Source of the DNA: a virus
Direction: 5' to 3' (one strand)
IMG/VR virus record: IMGVR_UViG_3300021364_003460
Span: 124,001-188,000 of that record
Length of the DNA: 64,000 nt
Part shown: positions 54,401 through 60,940 of the stretch, piece after piece
How the letters are laid out: each line of letters starts with the position of its first letter
Position numbering within the stretch: the stretch's first letter is position 1
Program-made: the position numbers and the translations under genes
The notes under the pieces: model-generated
Seen by the model: the letters and a program-made list of their open reading frames with translations, nothing else
Databases searched by the model: none
Told to the model about the DNA's origin: nothing

Positions 54401-56493
54401 GTAAAGGTTTAAAAGCTCTTATTCAAATGGAGTCTTTAGTACAAGATTTAACTATACTTAATAATCAAATTAAAGATGACAATAAAGACCTACAATTACA
54501 GAAAACTTTAGAGAAGTATGAGTTAACTGATACTAAGAAAGAAGAGTTATTAAAGAGGCTAGGTTATGATGAAACTACTGGTGATTATGATGTTTTCAGA
54601 GAAAGAGATGCTCAAGGTAATGTAATTGGCAGAGGATTCAATCAAAACATAGCTGCTGCTCAACTCACTAAAGAGTACATAGTAGCAGCTTACAAGACTA
54701 AACAAGATATGGTATCTGTGGTCTCTGACTTTGCTTACAGTAAAGGGCTAAATGATGGAGACTCTACAGGTAGAAGTATGTTGTCTTCTTTTAGAGAAAA
54801 CTTTAGTAAGTTTGATTCTACAGAGCAAGCTAGAATTACTAAGTTAGTACAAGCAGCAGATTCTTATTTTACTGGAGGTGCAGACTTAGTTGGGTTAGCT
54901 GATGCTGAAAGTCAAGCCTTTATTGAAGCTTTGATAGATAGAGAGAACCAGCATAGGTCTTCTTATGTTGATGAAGAAGGTAAGTTTGATAGAAAAAAAG
55001 CTAAAAAATGGTCTTGGACAACAGAAGACTATGAAGGTAAAACTGCTCAACAAGAAGAAGATTATTATAAGAAACTATATGAAGCTCACGTTTATGCAAC
55101 TACCTCTGATGCCTTTGGTAAGACTGTAGGTGACAATGGTGAAATGTTTATTAGGTTTGCTCAGTTTAACCAAGCTAGAAGAGATGTATATAGTGATAAC
55201 CATTGGAGAGATACTGCTACTGGATTTGATATATTAAGTGACCCTCTAGCTATGGCTGAGATGTTAGGTATGGTATCAGGTAAGGTTACTCCTGAGTTCA
55301 TAGGTAAAGCTATGAGAGTAGTAACTAATGCTGTTAGACAAAAAACTGGTGAAGCTAATCCTAGTTTAGAATCTATTACTAATGTAATCTTACAGGGTAC
55401 TAGCATGAGTGAGACTCCTGAAGATAGAAAGATGAAGGAGATGTTTGCTTTTGTTCAGTCTAAAGATAAGAGTGCTACAGAGCTATTAATGCAGACTGTA
55501 GAGAGCATGGCTTTAGGTAATATGTCTGCTACTGCTAAGGAGTTCATACAAAGAGGGCAGTTTGATAACCAAGAAAACTTAACTCAAGCAGTCTTAAAAG
55601 AACACTTCTCTAAGATGGGATTTGATGCAGATGAATCTAATCTATTAGCTAACAGAGCTACTATGAGAGTTACTCAAGGTGCAGTAGCCCAAGTAGAAGC
55701 TAAGAAGATGATGGACAGAAACCAAATGGTTAATGTAATAGGTAGTCTTGGTAAAGATGCTGATGTGAAGGCTCAATCATTTATCTTTCCTGCATTAGGT
55801 CTCATAGGAGCAGCATTAGCTAGTGGTGACTTATCTCCAGAAGCCTTCCAAGTGGCAGCAGGTACAGCACTAACCAACTTAAGTTATGTAAGGTGGAATA
55901 ACCTTGAAAGTAATTTCAAAGGTACTGCTATGAATATGATTGGAGGTGGTGCTTTCAAGATGAGGTTAGCTCTACAAGAAAATGAAGGGGATGCAGGTAA
56001 AGCTATAGTCACTATGGCTACTAGAGAGTTAATAATGGGCAGTACAGCAGCTATAGTTAACAAATACGGCAGTGAGTATATTAATAAAGCTTTAGGGGGA
56101 ATTAAGACTTTAGACTTTGATAGGTTTGAGTCTGCTAGAAATGTGGCTACCTCTACTATAACAGCAGTGGCATCTACTCTATTAGGTATGATGTTAGGTA
56201 ATGGAGTGTTAGCCGCTGGAAAAATTATTAATAATGAGATTAATGAATCTGAACAAATAGTTAGTAAGATTAACCAAAGTATTCAACAAAGAGTATTCAA
56301 TCAAGCTGCTGTTGAAGAGGAAGAAGAGTTAGCAGTTGAAGGGGATGGTGAATTCTTAGAATACAAAACTGTACATAACTGGGGAGAAGAAACTGATGTG
56401 GATTACACTACAGAAGAGTGGAGTATTAATGAAGAATTTAATTATGCTTTCAATAACACTCCTGTAGGTATGTACGCATTTGAACTTACTTAA
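45469..56493 (+). CDS. giant virion RNA polymerase-like protein with N-terminal PLD nuclease domain (3,674 aa)
   Basis: Near the N terminus is a phospholipase-D-like domain: AISMIHDAESELSINIFQLQ at about 226-245 and RNHTKLIFSD with a complete HxK(x)4D motif at H333, K335 and D340, then GAYISTQN. A single HKD motif suggests a dimeric nuclease. At 2582-2586 lies DFDGD in the context HLFNPYSWLVSHLGDFDGDM, the metal-binding signature of the beta'-type double-psi barrel of multisubunit-type RNA polymerases. Upstream, YGNKILGNKIG (K2131, K2136), then MSILPETIMERHG, resembles the beta-type barrel lysines and following segment (GNKG, then RMNIGQILETHLG). Two hydrophobic segments lie near 3440-3460 and 3560-3585. 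Such size and motif recall crAss-like virion polymerase gp66 and, in size, N4 vRNAP. I infer a virion-packaged, injected polymerase, possibly doubling as tape measure. The start has only a weak ribosome binding site. Confidence 0.65.
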   Translation: MQEPYNFEGIFKSRDNDSKPSFLRDVVRLHTHNSMEGNKDFILDREDQFEGFFSKNFQDQIEQRSRNLDYNNRERLTREAVFEHANYSFTSKLLNNANGVMGRMFASFETPNLFDDSDESERFGRETLHEFLNILKEPDDIREKRIKESVAPKPIAEMNYKFDNYINSNIENAENASRHINKDIRDFTNRVNAQDSIINYFTKGGQTRSVKLLDNVGYINRPGILPAISMIHDAESELSINIFQLQNKPIIDYLTSDLVNRAEEIRKQRRQGVQVDNFKFRLQLAWNEELANDAAGYNILGPNLTAIRTFQNLATKYADALDITVQTLDRRNHTKLIFSDQGAYISTQNQTAPVGKSLYQAGSNYESGRYVRNLQITQDSTVSERGEAKLYQQVKELQTKMFGQQKLLQTNQPNISGPVETYEMMRSSLDYLQKNKGKGVKADFILDQVFLLQYDSMLFDKVAEGEMGPESKGTIKRVITDLDKKKAKYRADIQEPLMLALIEGNAHVTTDVRNFKQNVQEPIYTELMKLDSFRDSGYNLDTFLNDDISLPTEERIRRVEAKVGSRSRAIQLLAMTSGNIQTANVPRQHVKASLLYRTSPNGIEGIAGELSSSNRGLYSMSLVDSDFERDMTNNELGMMFYSEDFAKGLKVTKQSPYSLESNEVTEELQEYTKHYISMKSDLSTRRVGQLEYSNVNNRAEWEKDVDRKKLANLFDSLNEMNKSTGGDAMKISYDYDSKGPISILVDLNNGLKYRFTALQGGVNNQGFIYEINKSKVIGESDFINQSSESIRTSFTDNGNPLFIKAGERLTLTPIQTTMSMISSISLEASQIRLIRAPLIEYQTHYAPGAEGSDNFDAGISRYLLALSGYSDRGVTDVLSIDQGSIIKGALENLQLRMRNSDATLDKVRQFAGIDINNEDRQAKLQYLTDLIQVFGSVNANDRRLLITGEGLDGRQSLKRFMSSLFSSHEYADVLYDFIQSQGDPLYQQATANYVKEVSSRVFDPYLNRTQVSVYGSTQAYRQRPLYGVNERRTAFGRGVNNAALSSLQGMFRLGGYALAASPFDHNATADFGTDFKNGSLLFIQITGTGGSREKSGLEYSGYNEYDNLLPYYQHKKIGTATGLDIIQDAGVGSIIDKQSVTDYNKAIAHLGLTVDSDDLLQGNDRMLLFNFDVKKKASQIPQRIKNVIGSRPTMELTTQLQELIELGSTKFAGQDINNIEALRSSYLSNLRNRVGNKANLITDMYAVGIEFGGQIRATLSNDVAEVLESIREDVNTEFEGVDEDTKAEILRVRLLNADLSGHSIRSFTGSSKRTGNSFVLFQLSGAYSDYSFLNPEFGSTDTLDGMRTGFADRAVKGHQASKLSSQRLLGAEGDFNLADELLIKSGSYIKRDKETGLFHVFSFDESQNTYIRGQAISSRKEFTVVRNLLEAVKAEPSIGRLGAVSNAASFEGEMAIEILRDVRILEGEVTSNEIRTEIDYIRTGRRGGSARQESLSGGLAKMVPIYLYDVDNTERGKGLLRQMFEQFERTSGRVGSFEGAGKLSYSQFYGVVNPSNLKSYFYEHGAQILIDSKKKAALLGTDGKTLAAALVMSFGTSRFASGDRNGVLTQLAKVAGKGQLGQFYQDQYLLSFLQHKGDVTKVGEGFINSFVDKKTKTESISNLQVRALEYIGLDLIRDALTGANPNAASEIQKRVTDLLTDTTGVVGKEYLNTGKDRGREMAIIAASLDYFVQLTQAQAHDIAVVNTTKDRSAYLSLGTIGGMSYEELIERENEGLNQLVNQLGRRSYTVGMWMSLSGSQSKVAISSKLESFIETQHTIFEPFYTNLTKFQKGGSLDSLRQLMAGFYGAMAGTHTGEFLNAMSGLQQINLLDTRNPIFASKMVGYYNDPFTSDAEFKEYQRNYEMFGVLQSLVSNETGDTINAALLKKVIEKYRKNADGLDLNPDTLNTELSNLIEAAENNQLGRVQEIINQGYEYSLYHFERMYADFRLNPDKGDANAGQAISTGLQRSAGAKGRFAFTLPVMEFNDDGSIKVYKNSLQRSFSLAGEDLKIIGESFGNVDAPILKSQAILWQAFSPNSAVSRLLDRINDGKSISEIDVSVEDYEEIMRFYITAINMPVEITEAVGVYGNKILGNKIGFAGGTTTPAAWFMGGTQMSILPETIMERHGAGSSNRRDAYDKVLQQIKGIDETSQTISNISEDKRNLQILKKYYSNRFVDAAERTPLIQETKSKQYLTYLARTLNKGISAASTSELNSLIEKSKEFQERLSLAGNNELELNRIITEIEGGISNESKYSIAYYRRRLQITNVDDKERFGVNLNEGGDPFVDLLGLYELRTLRAAAISQGGTSSRLNGEALDKSLEFAETMKHFYSPFRGLMIGSQADTNLPKVTPEEMALEMRRGASKLEKALGLNFDSISGLEKTAGKIYFEKVIGNIENFAKERIDELQNRYNSEVNGELAEGTIKRLQKMIADVKSYGNRLSDDMSEYDVRDIALLLTGEVEKYHAEINLGITQSMRPSPMGGSYLGRAVYDTFGLGDVNRLMRSWELPISFTPGGQEDVDHRNKTLHLFNPYSWLVSHLGDFDGDMITNMFRTTSQLDLRVRTYDASIAAAKEELILLGNKINATVPDTEDYTKLIKTKSDTEDRIVNLEKQKAEFSRLSQQTKDNTTYKEYQIAAAKWVGNYLKVDYRMFLDEKHGGYRLESQGNVPPEVLFTYTEQGRGLFGGMEAIVTKSMDLFYDFRKLAENKLTLQTWGDVQNRLDNLNDSGLKELIQKGNLPDELRDEIIRLSSDFEGDTLGRDAAIAEYVARLYSSQSGLETLQKYNLKGIDGSAMTPDIFMAMENTLGQAGSVVLGKSYNTMVGMLYTESPNLALSYALLNDPDEKLQTIVREAYGGGDIGLAKYNELKDAAQHSFLKSQQMGEFLQATQQILRDSIKPKDAALFIKELEEALLKYRSIEDADKKQEAYTEIVNKFGPGKGLKALIQMESLVQDLTILNNQIKDDNKDLQLQKTLEKYELTDTKKEELLKRLGYDETTGDYDVFRERDAQGNVIGRGFNQNIAAAQLTKEYIVAAYKTKQDMVSVVSDFAYSKGLNDGDSTGRSMLSSFRENFSKFDSTEQARITKLVQAADSYFTGGADLVGLADAESQAFIEALIDRENQHRSSYVDEEGKFDRKKAKKWSWTTEDYEGKTAQQEEDYYKKLYEAHVYATTSDAFGKTVGDNGEMFIRFAQFNQARRDVYSDNHWRDTATGFDILSDPLAMAEMLGMVSGKVTPEFIGKAMRVVTNAVRQKTGEANPSLESITNVILQGTSMSETPEDRKMKEMFAFVQSKDKSATELLMQTVESMALGNMSATAKEFIQRGQFDNQENLTQAVLKEHFSKMGFDADESNLLANRATMRVTQGAVAQVEAKKMMDRNQMVNVIGSLGKDADVKAQSFIFPALGLIGAALASGDLSPEAFQVAAGTALTNLSYVRWNNLESNFKGTAMNMIGGGAFKMRLALQENEGDAGKAIVTMATRELIMGSTAAIVNKYGSEYINKALGGIKTLDFDRFESARNVATSTITAVASTLLGMMLGNGVLAAGKIINNEINESEQIVSKINQSIQQRVFNQAAVEEEEELAVEGDGEFLEYKTVHNWGEETDVDYTTEEWSINEEFNYAFNNTPVGMYAFELT

Positions 56494-56767
56494 CTTCTTT
56501 CATGTAGTCTAATAATAACTTCAAAGGAACTGTATTAAGAACTGCTTTTAGGGTAACAGAAGCAGTTTGCTCATGAGAGCCCTTAATGAACTCACCATCT
56601 TGGTTATACAAGTTAAAAAAGCAATCTATAGGATGTTGTTTGTATTCACTAGGAATAGTAAGCTCATTATCAAAGTGAAGATATTGAGTAGCTGGAGTAA
56701 TAGCAGAATACAGTATTACATTAGGAAGAATAGTAATATGATAAGTCAAAGTAAAGTTATCTAGCAT
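56486..56767 (-). CDS. small hypothetical protein (93 aa)
   Basis: Unrecognised. Beta-rich (MLDNFTLTYHITILPNVILY), then a helical C terminus. Its stop overlaps by 8 nt the end of the giant rightward gene and its start overlaps the end of the next gene by 1 nt. Last gene of the leftward PAAR cluster; a minor virion or tail-tip accessory is possible. Confidence 0.55.
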   Translation of the reverse strand: MLDNFTLTYHITILPNVILYSAITPATQYLHFDNELTIPSEYKQHPIDCFFNLYNQDGEFIKGSHEQTASVTLKAVLNTVPLKLLLDYMKEVK

Positions 56768-57051
56768 TAACCCTCCAAGTGTTCTACTGTATGTGATGTA
56801 AAGTTAAAGTTAGTAATATCAAGTGATATAAGAATTTCTATTATCTGTCCAATAGCTTCTACAATATCAAACTTATTACCTTCTAATGATAGTGAAATAG
56901 AAGTAGGAAACATATCTTTAATAGTGCAGTCTACATAGTCCAAATCTTTCTCTACTAAAAGAGGAAACTCATCTAGAATATCTATAAAAGCTTCCTCTGG
57001 ATTACTAATAGTTATGTAAGCAGTCTGATTATAATTTTCATCTAAATACAT
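56767..57051 (-). CDS. small acidic hypothetical protein (94 aa)
   Basis: Unrecognised. The protein is acidic (AFIDILDEFPLLVEKDLDYV) with alternating strand- and helix-like segments (SISLSLEGNKFDIVEAIGQI). It is packed between two other small genes of the PAAR cluster with 1-3 nt spacing. No motif indicates function. Confidence 0.55.
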   Translation of the reverse strand: MYLDENYNQTAYITISNPEEAFIDILDEFPLLVEKDLDYVDCTIKDMFPTSISLSLEGNKFDIVEAIGQIIEILISLDITNFNFTSHTVEHLEG

Positions 57052-57053
57052 TT

Positions 57054-57365
57054 TTATATATATCTCAACCTCTTAAGAAAGTGTCCAATAGTAGTGTAAA
57101 TAGTTCTTAACATAATAATAAAGCTTCTATCTACACCTTGGAATAGTCTTTTAGAAAGCTGCCTGGAAAATGTATGCAAATGATATGTGTTATCTAGATA
57201 ATAGTAGTCAAGTAAGTATTCTAAGACTTGTTGTTCAGTCAGATTTTTATCTTTAGTAAGTTGAATTAATCTATTTTTATAGTAAGGAGATAATGTAGAT
57301 TGAATAGTTAAGTTTAATTCCTCTTCTGGTATTAAATATTCTTTGTCTTCTATAGTTACAACCAT
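57054..57365 (-). CDS. small hypothetical protein (103 aa)
   Basis: Unrecognised. It opens MVVTIEDKEYLIPEEELN, then has a helical middle (LTEQQVLEYLLDYYYLDNTY) and a basic, hydrophobic C terminus (FIIMLRTIYTTIGHFLKRL). The start overlaps the end of the 296-residue gene by 10 nt. The final 25 residues could be an amphipathic or membrane-interacting helix. Confidence 0.55.
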   Translation of the reverse strand: MVVTIEDKEYLIPEEELNLTIQSTLSPYYKNRLIQLTKDKNLTEQQVLEYLLDYYYLDNTYHLHTFSRQLSKRLFQGVDRSFIIMLRTIYTTIGHFLKRLRYI

Positions 57366-58246
57366 TGTGGGGTAGCAGTCCTCTCAGCTAGTTCAATATT
57401 AGGTAATTGGCCATAATTAGTATTCCAGAAGTTATCAGGTAGGTTAGCTAACCCAGGAGGTTTTAACCTATTTTGATAAGGAGTATTGTAAGGGTGAACT
57501 AAAGTTAGAGGCTCCTGTTGGTTAAAAAGGTTAGCAGGCACATAAGTTCTGTAAGCATACTCCCCATAGAAATTAACTGTAAGCTCTGTATGAGAATTAA
57601 GTGTAATATCTTTAAATGTAATCTCAAGGTAGGGTTTAGTTAAAAGAACAAAGTCTTTGTTAACTAATTCTCCAATATCAGAATCAGTGGATTTGAGTCT
57701 TACTTCTACAGGGTCAACTACCTGAATAGTAGCTCCTAATGCTTGTCCTACATTAATAAGTAAAGTGTAGTTTTCAGGTAGAGGCTCATACTCAACTAAG
57801 CTACTTTCACTATCTGTAGTGCTAGGTCTAGTCCAAGTAAGTGTATTAGTAATCTTATGTTTGTAAATAACCTCTTGTCTAAACTTAGTTTCTTGTTTAG
57901 TCCACTCATTGAAAGGTAAAGTGTACTTGTAGTGAGAAGAATAGCTAGTCTCTTGAAAGTAAGAAATAATAGTGTAATAGAAATCAGCTTCCCATTGGGG
58001 GTCATAAGCACCTAACTCTATCTTTACTAACTTAGCTTCATTGTAGGGAAAAGAAAGTAATGAGTAGTTGCGGCTGACTATATTACCATTAGTATCTACT
58101 TGCTGAGTAGCTATCTCCCATGAGTCACCCCATTGTTCATAGAATTGAGTAAGAGTAGCTGTAGTAGTCTCTTCAGGTAAGTTAAGTTGAAAGTTATCTA
58201 ATGGGTTATTTTTAATAGTTGGAATCATATAAATATTAGCTACCAA
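57356..58246 (-). CDS. hypothetical virion-region protein (296 aa)
   Basis: No family is recognised. It is beta-rich throughout (KLVKIELGAYDPQWEADFYY, then YLEITFKDITLNSHTELTVN) and ends in a Pro/Asn-rich tail. It overlaps the PAAR gene by 11 nt, so the two are co-translated. A tail-tip or spike-associated role is inferred from that neighbour. Confidence 0.5.
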   Translation of the reverse strand: MVANIYMIPTIKNNPLDNFQLNLPEETTTATLTQFYEQWGDSWEIATQQVDTNGNIVSRNYSLLSFPYNEAKLVKIELGAYDPQWEADFYYTIISYFQETSYSSHYKYTLPFNEWTKQETKFRQEVIYKHKITNTLTWTRPSTTDSESSLVEYEPLPENYTLLINVGQALGATIQVVDPVEVRLKSTDSDIGELVNKDFVLLTKPYLEITFKDITLNSHTELTVNFYGEYAYRTYVPANLFNQQEPLTLVHPYNTPYQNRLKPPGLANLPDNFWNTNYGQLPNIELAERTATPQWL

Positions 58247-58496
58247 TAAACACAGTTGAGGAACATTGAACTATCACTCCACAGATAACTTTAGATTTCA
58301 GATGTGCAGCAGGCCTACCATCTACAAATACTGATGAGGAACCTGATATGCAGACTCCGGGTACAGACTTATCACCTAGTCTAACTTGCCCTCTACCATC
58401 TACAAATGAACTAAGTGAGGAAGTAAAGAAAGGTCCACTTGATCTAAAAGGACAAGTCTTAACTACAAAGTCTCCTCTTCTAATTGCTCCAAGCAT
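58236..58496 (-). CDS. PAAR-domain spike-tip protein (86 aa)
   Basis: PAAR proteins form a sharp, metal-bound cone that caps the central spike of contractile tails and type VI secretion systems. The single domain shows RRGDFVV, a central GVCISGSSSVFVDGRPAAHL and the end CGVIVQCSSTVFIG, the repeated (G)SSxVFV/IxG hairpins of the family. The 86-residue length is usual for a stand-alone tip. H and C residues near the C-terminal half are candidate metal ligands. It would cap the spike encoded at 26.7-29.0 kb. Confidence 0.85.
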   Translation of the reverse strand: MLGAIRRGDFVVKTCPFRSSGPFFTSSLSSFVDGRGQVRLGDKSVPGVCISGSSSVFVDGRPAAHLKSKVICGVIVQCSSTVFIGS

Positions 58497-58499
58497 ATA

Positions 58500-58763
58500 T
58501 TATTTTTTATCTAAATTGTGAGTATGATTAAATTCTTCATAAGGTATTTTATTTATATTACCTAAATCAGAAATCATAATATTCTTAATTTCTCTATCAG
58601 TACAATTCTGAAAGATATATTTACCATTAACTATACAGTTTCTAGATGCAGCTAACTTAATATCTCCTTCTTTAGTAAATGTGAGCTGGCTGCCATTTAA
58701 AGTTAGTGTAATGTCTGTTGGAGTAAATAGTGATTTAATATAAGTGTATAGTAATTTAATCAT
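58500..58763 (-). CDS. hypothetical tail-tip-region protein (87 aa)
   Basis: Unrecognised. After a short hydrophobic N terminus (MIKLLYTYIKSLF), the sequence TLNGSQLTFTKEGDIKLAAS, then NCIVNGKYIFQNCTD, looks like beta-helix rungs as found in spike shafts. It ends HTHNLDKK. It lies 3 nt from the PAAR gene and overlaps the next gene by 1 nt. A small spike or shaft component is plausible. Confidence 0.5.
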   Translation of the reverse strand: MIKLLYTYIKSLFTPTDITLTLNGSQLTFTKEGDIKLAASRNCIVNGKYIFQNCTDREIKNIMISDLGNINKIPYEEFNHTHNLDKK

Positions 58764-59137
58764 TACATTAAGTAACCTCTATACAATTGTTCTAATCTTT
58801 CTAAATAAAGTAAGTGAGCATCTTTCATCATTACTCTATAAATAGAATGATCAACTGAAACATAATCTTCTGTATTAATAAGTAGTCTTTCTAATTCTAC
58901 TCTAATTTTAAAAATAAAATGGGATAGCATAGGAACATTATCATACAATCCATAATAATAAGTATCACTAGCTTTACTTGTAGATGAATTAAAACTCTTA
59001 TAAGTTAAACAAGAAGGAAATGTATCTATTTTAGATAACTGATTTAAATTATCTACTGTCCAACATAAGTTATAAATATATTCTTCTAAAGTTTCTGCTT
59101 TAATAACAAAGAACTTTTCTAATTTAAGTGTATACAT
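58763..59137 (-). CDS. hypothetical protein (124 aa)
   Basis: An upstream ATG at 59176 would overlap the divergent RNA ligase gene; the Met at 59137 (MYTLKLEKFFVIKAETLEE) avoids this and is chosen. The product is helical and rich in Tyr and Leu (HLLYLERLEQLYRGYLM at the end). No family is recognised. It is the first gene of the leftward PAAR cluster and starts only 9 nt from the rightward ligase start. Confidence 0.5.
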   Translation of the reverse strand: MYTLKLEKFFVIKAETLEEYIYNLCWTVDNLNQLSKIDTFPSCLTYKSFNSSTSKASDTYYYGLYDNVPMLSHFIFKIRVELERLLINTEDYVSVDHSIYRVMMKDAHLLYLERLEQLYRGYLM

Positions 59138-59146
59138 AATTGCTTT

Positions 59147-59758
59147 ATGAAATATAAGTATCCTAGAACCCCTCACTTACCTTTTAGTCCTGGTGCTACT
59201 TCAGATGACATCTTTAGTACAACTAACTTTAAAGGTAGGGAGATAGTTATTACTGAAAAGATGGATGGTGAAAACACTAGTCTTTATTCTAATTACTACC
59301 ATGCTAGAAGTATTGATAGTAAGCATAATGAGTCTCAATCTTGGTTAAAGAACTATCACTCTCAGATAGCTTATAAGATTCCTCAAAACTGGAGGTTATG
59401 TGGAGAGAATCTTTATACAGTCCACTCACTTTCTTATACTAACTTAAAGAGCTATTTCTTACTATTTAGTATATGGGAAGAAGAACTATGTTTAAGTTGG
59501 CAGGATACTGTAGACTTTGCTAGTGAATTGGAAGTAATTTTAGTTCCTGTACTTTACCAAGGTGAGTATAGTGAAAAGCTAGTTAAAGAGTTAGTGGCTA
59601 GTTTAGATTTGACTAAACAAGAAGGAATTGTAATTAGAATAGCTGACAGTTTTAAGTATAGTGAATTTAGTAACTCAGTAGCTAAATGGGTTAGAAAGAA
59701 TCATGTAACTACTGCTAATCACTGGAAACAAAGTAAGCTAGAACTAAACACTCTCTGA
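59147..59758 (+). CDS. RNA ligase (nucleotidyltransferase family)
   Basis: ATP-dependent RNA ligases seal RNA nicks or breaks through a lysyl-AMP intermediate. Motif I KMDGEN gives catalytic K38. Motif III is LCGENLY with E87, IIIa is FLLFSIW at 104-110, motif IV is EGIVIR at 159-164, and motif V is KWVRK at 180-184. All are in order and properly spaced. At 203 residues it is a minimal catalytic core like the small phage/DRB0094-like ligases, without a C-terminal specificity domain. It could repair tRNA or other RNA cut by host defence nucleases. It is divergent from the PAAR cluster and converges with the gene after it (15-nt overlap). Confidence 0.9.
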   Translation: MKYKYPRTPHLPFSPGATSDDIFSTTNFKGREIVITEKMDGENTSLYSNYYHARSIDSKHNESQSWLKNYHSQIAYKIPQNWRLCGENLYTVHSLSYTNLKSYFLLFSIWEEELCLSWQDTVDFASELEVILVPVLYQGEYSEKLVKELVASLDLTKQEGIVIRIADSFKYSEFSNSVAKWVRKNHVTTANHWKQSKLELNTL

Positions 59759-60232
59759 GACCTCAACTATTTCATCTATGTCTACTTCTACTTGATTCTT
59801 ACCGTCATTGCTATAAGTTTCTACAAGTAAGTCTTTTAGAGTTTGGTAAGCTTTAGAAGTAAGTAATAACTTATTAGGGTCTTTGGGATGGAATTTAAAG
59901 TCATTAAAGGTAGGGTTAGCTGTTAACTTATCTTTAGGTTGGTTGCTAACTAGAAGGTAATATAAGTCATCTGCTGTTAACATAGGTGTCATAATAGCTC
60001 CATCTTCTTCAATAGTTAGAGAGTTGAGCCATTCATAATGGTTAGGATACTTATCAAACAAAGTACCAATCACTTCATCCATTATTAACTCTACTATAGC
60101 TGGAGAATATATCTCAAGAAGGTGTTCTTGATAGTCTATTAAAGCATACTTATCTTCATTTCTACATACTTCTATGAGGTAGTTTTTAGCAGCATTAAAC
60201 AGTCTTGTGTTAAATAGTTTTGTTTTACTCAT
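59744..60232 (-). CDS. hypothetical protein (162 aa)
   Basis: Unrecognised. It is mostly helical and acidic (AIVELIMDEVIGTLFDKYPN, later VEVDIDEIVEVSESV). A basic segment lies near the N terminus. Its end overlaps the end of the RNA ligase gene. There are no export or membrane signals. Confidence 0.55.
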   Translation of the reverse strand: MSKTKLFNTRLFNAAKNYLIEVCRNEDKYALIDYQEHLLEIYSPAIVELIMDEVIGTLFDKYPNHYEWLNSLTIEEDGAIMTPMLTADDLYYLLVSNQPKDKLTANPTFNDFKFHPKDPNKLLLTSKAYQTLKDLLVETYSNDGKNQVEVDIDEIVEVSESV

Positions 60233-60344
60233 ATCACCTTTGTCCTAAGTAGTATATCTACTATTCAATTGTCTACATACTAGTCTACCAGTATATGTAA
60301 CCAATGTGTATTATTAAGATAGGATGTTTACCATGTATTAAATT

Positions 60345-60878
60345 ATGAAATCATTAATTAGTTTAGTTTTGTCAGGTTTGTTAGTTGTTAGTAGTGGTGG
60401 TGAGGCGATCGCTAACAGTAGAAAGAAACCTCTATGCAGCTACCCTATAGAGTCTAACTCTGATACTAATAAAGTGTATAGATATCCTAAGTTTGGTATT
60501 TCTATGGTAATGCCAGATAACTTAGTCTCTATGCTGCTTCAGGATGGTAGTATTGATATCATTGATAGGGGAACTTATAAGCTACTTCAATGTCCTAGAA
60601 GTGAAAGGATAGGTAGGGGTGCACCTGGTACTAGAATTAGCTGGGCTGATGATACTACCTATCACTACTCTACTAACATAAAAGAGAATGTAGACTTATA
60701 TATAAGAAAGGAGGGTGGAGAATACCCTACTTACTTAGTTATCCTCAGATTGGTTAATAAGAAAGGTCAGCTTATAGATATTAATATCTATGATGAAGGT
60801 CCTATAGATAGCAATAATGTAAAAGGATTTATTAAGGACTACATTAAGTTGGGTAGATCAATAGAGTTTATAGACTAA
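60345..60878 (+). CDS. putative exported protein (177 aa)
   Basis: The N terminus MKSLISLVLSGLLVVSSGG, then EAIANS, is a clear Sec signal peptide with a predicted cleavage after AIA. The mature part is beta-rich and charged (YRYPKFGISMVMPDNLVSM), with one internal Cys pair (C at about 31 and 83). It resembles small exported cyanobacterial proteins of unknown role. The HIP1 octamer is embedded in the codons of the cleavage site. An exported phage protein suggests a cell-surface effect such as exclusion of other phages, but this is inference. Confidence 0.65.
   Translation: MKSLISLVLSGLLVVSSGGEAIANSRKKPLCSYPIESNSDTNKVYRYPKFGISMVMPDNLVSMLLQDGSIDIIDRGTYKLLQCPRSERIGRGAPGTRISWADDTTYHYSTNIKENVDLYIRKEGGEYPTYLVILRLVNKKGQLIDINIYDEGPIDSNNVKGFIKDYIKLGRSIEFID
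60405..60412. repeat. HIP1 octamer GCGATCGC
   Basis: Second copy of the cyanobacterial palindrome, inside the signal-peptide codons of the exported protein (Glu-Ala-Ile-Ala-Asn). The 15-nt context is identical to the copy at 3143-3157. Confidence 0.8.
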
Positions 60879-60884
60879 GAAAGG

Positions 60885-60918
60885 TTAGTATACATTGCTG
60901 AGTGGTAGTGTATACTAA
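60885..60918. promoter_or_regulatory. 10-bp inverted repeat, operator or terminator
   Basis: TTAGTATACA at 60885-60894 is perfectly complementary to 60909-60918 with a 14-nt spacer. It lies between two rightward genes, 7 nt after the exported protein's stop and 22 nt before the next start. No T-tract follows, so an operator or 5'-UTR structure is as likely as a terminator. Confidence 0.5.
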
Positions 60919-60940
60919 AGAAAGTATAAGTTATTAATTT

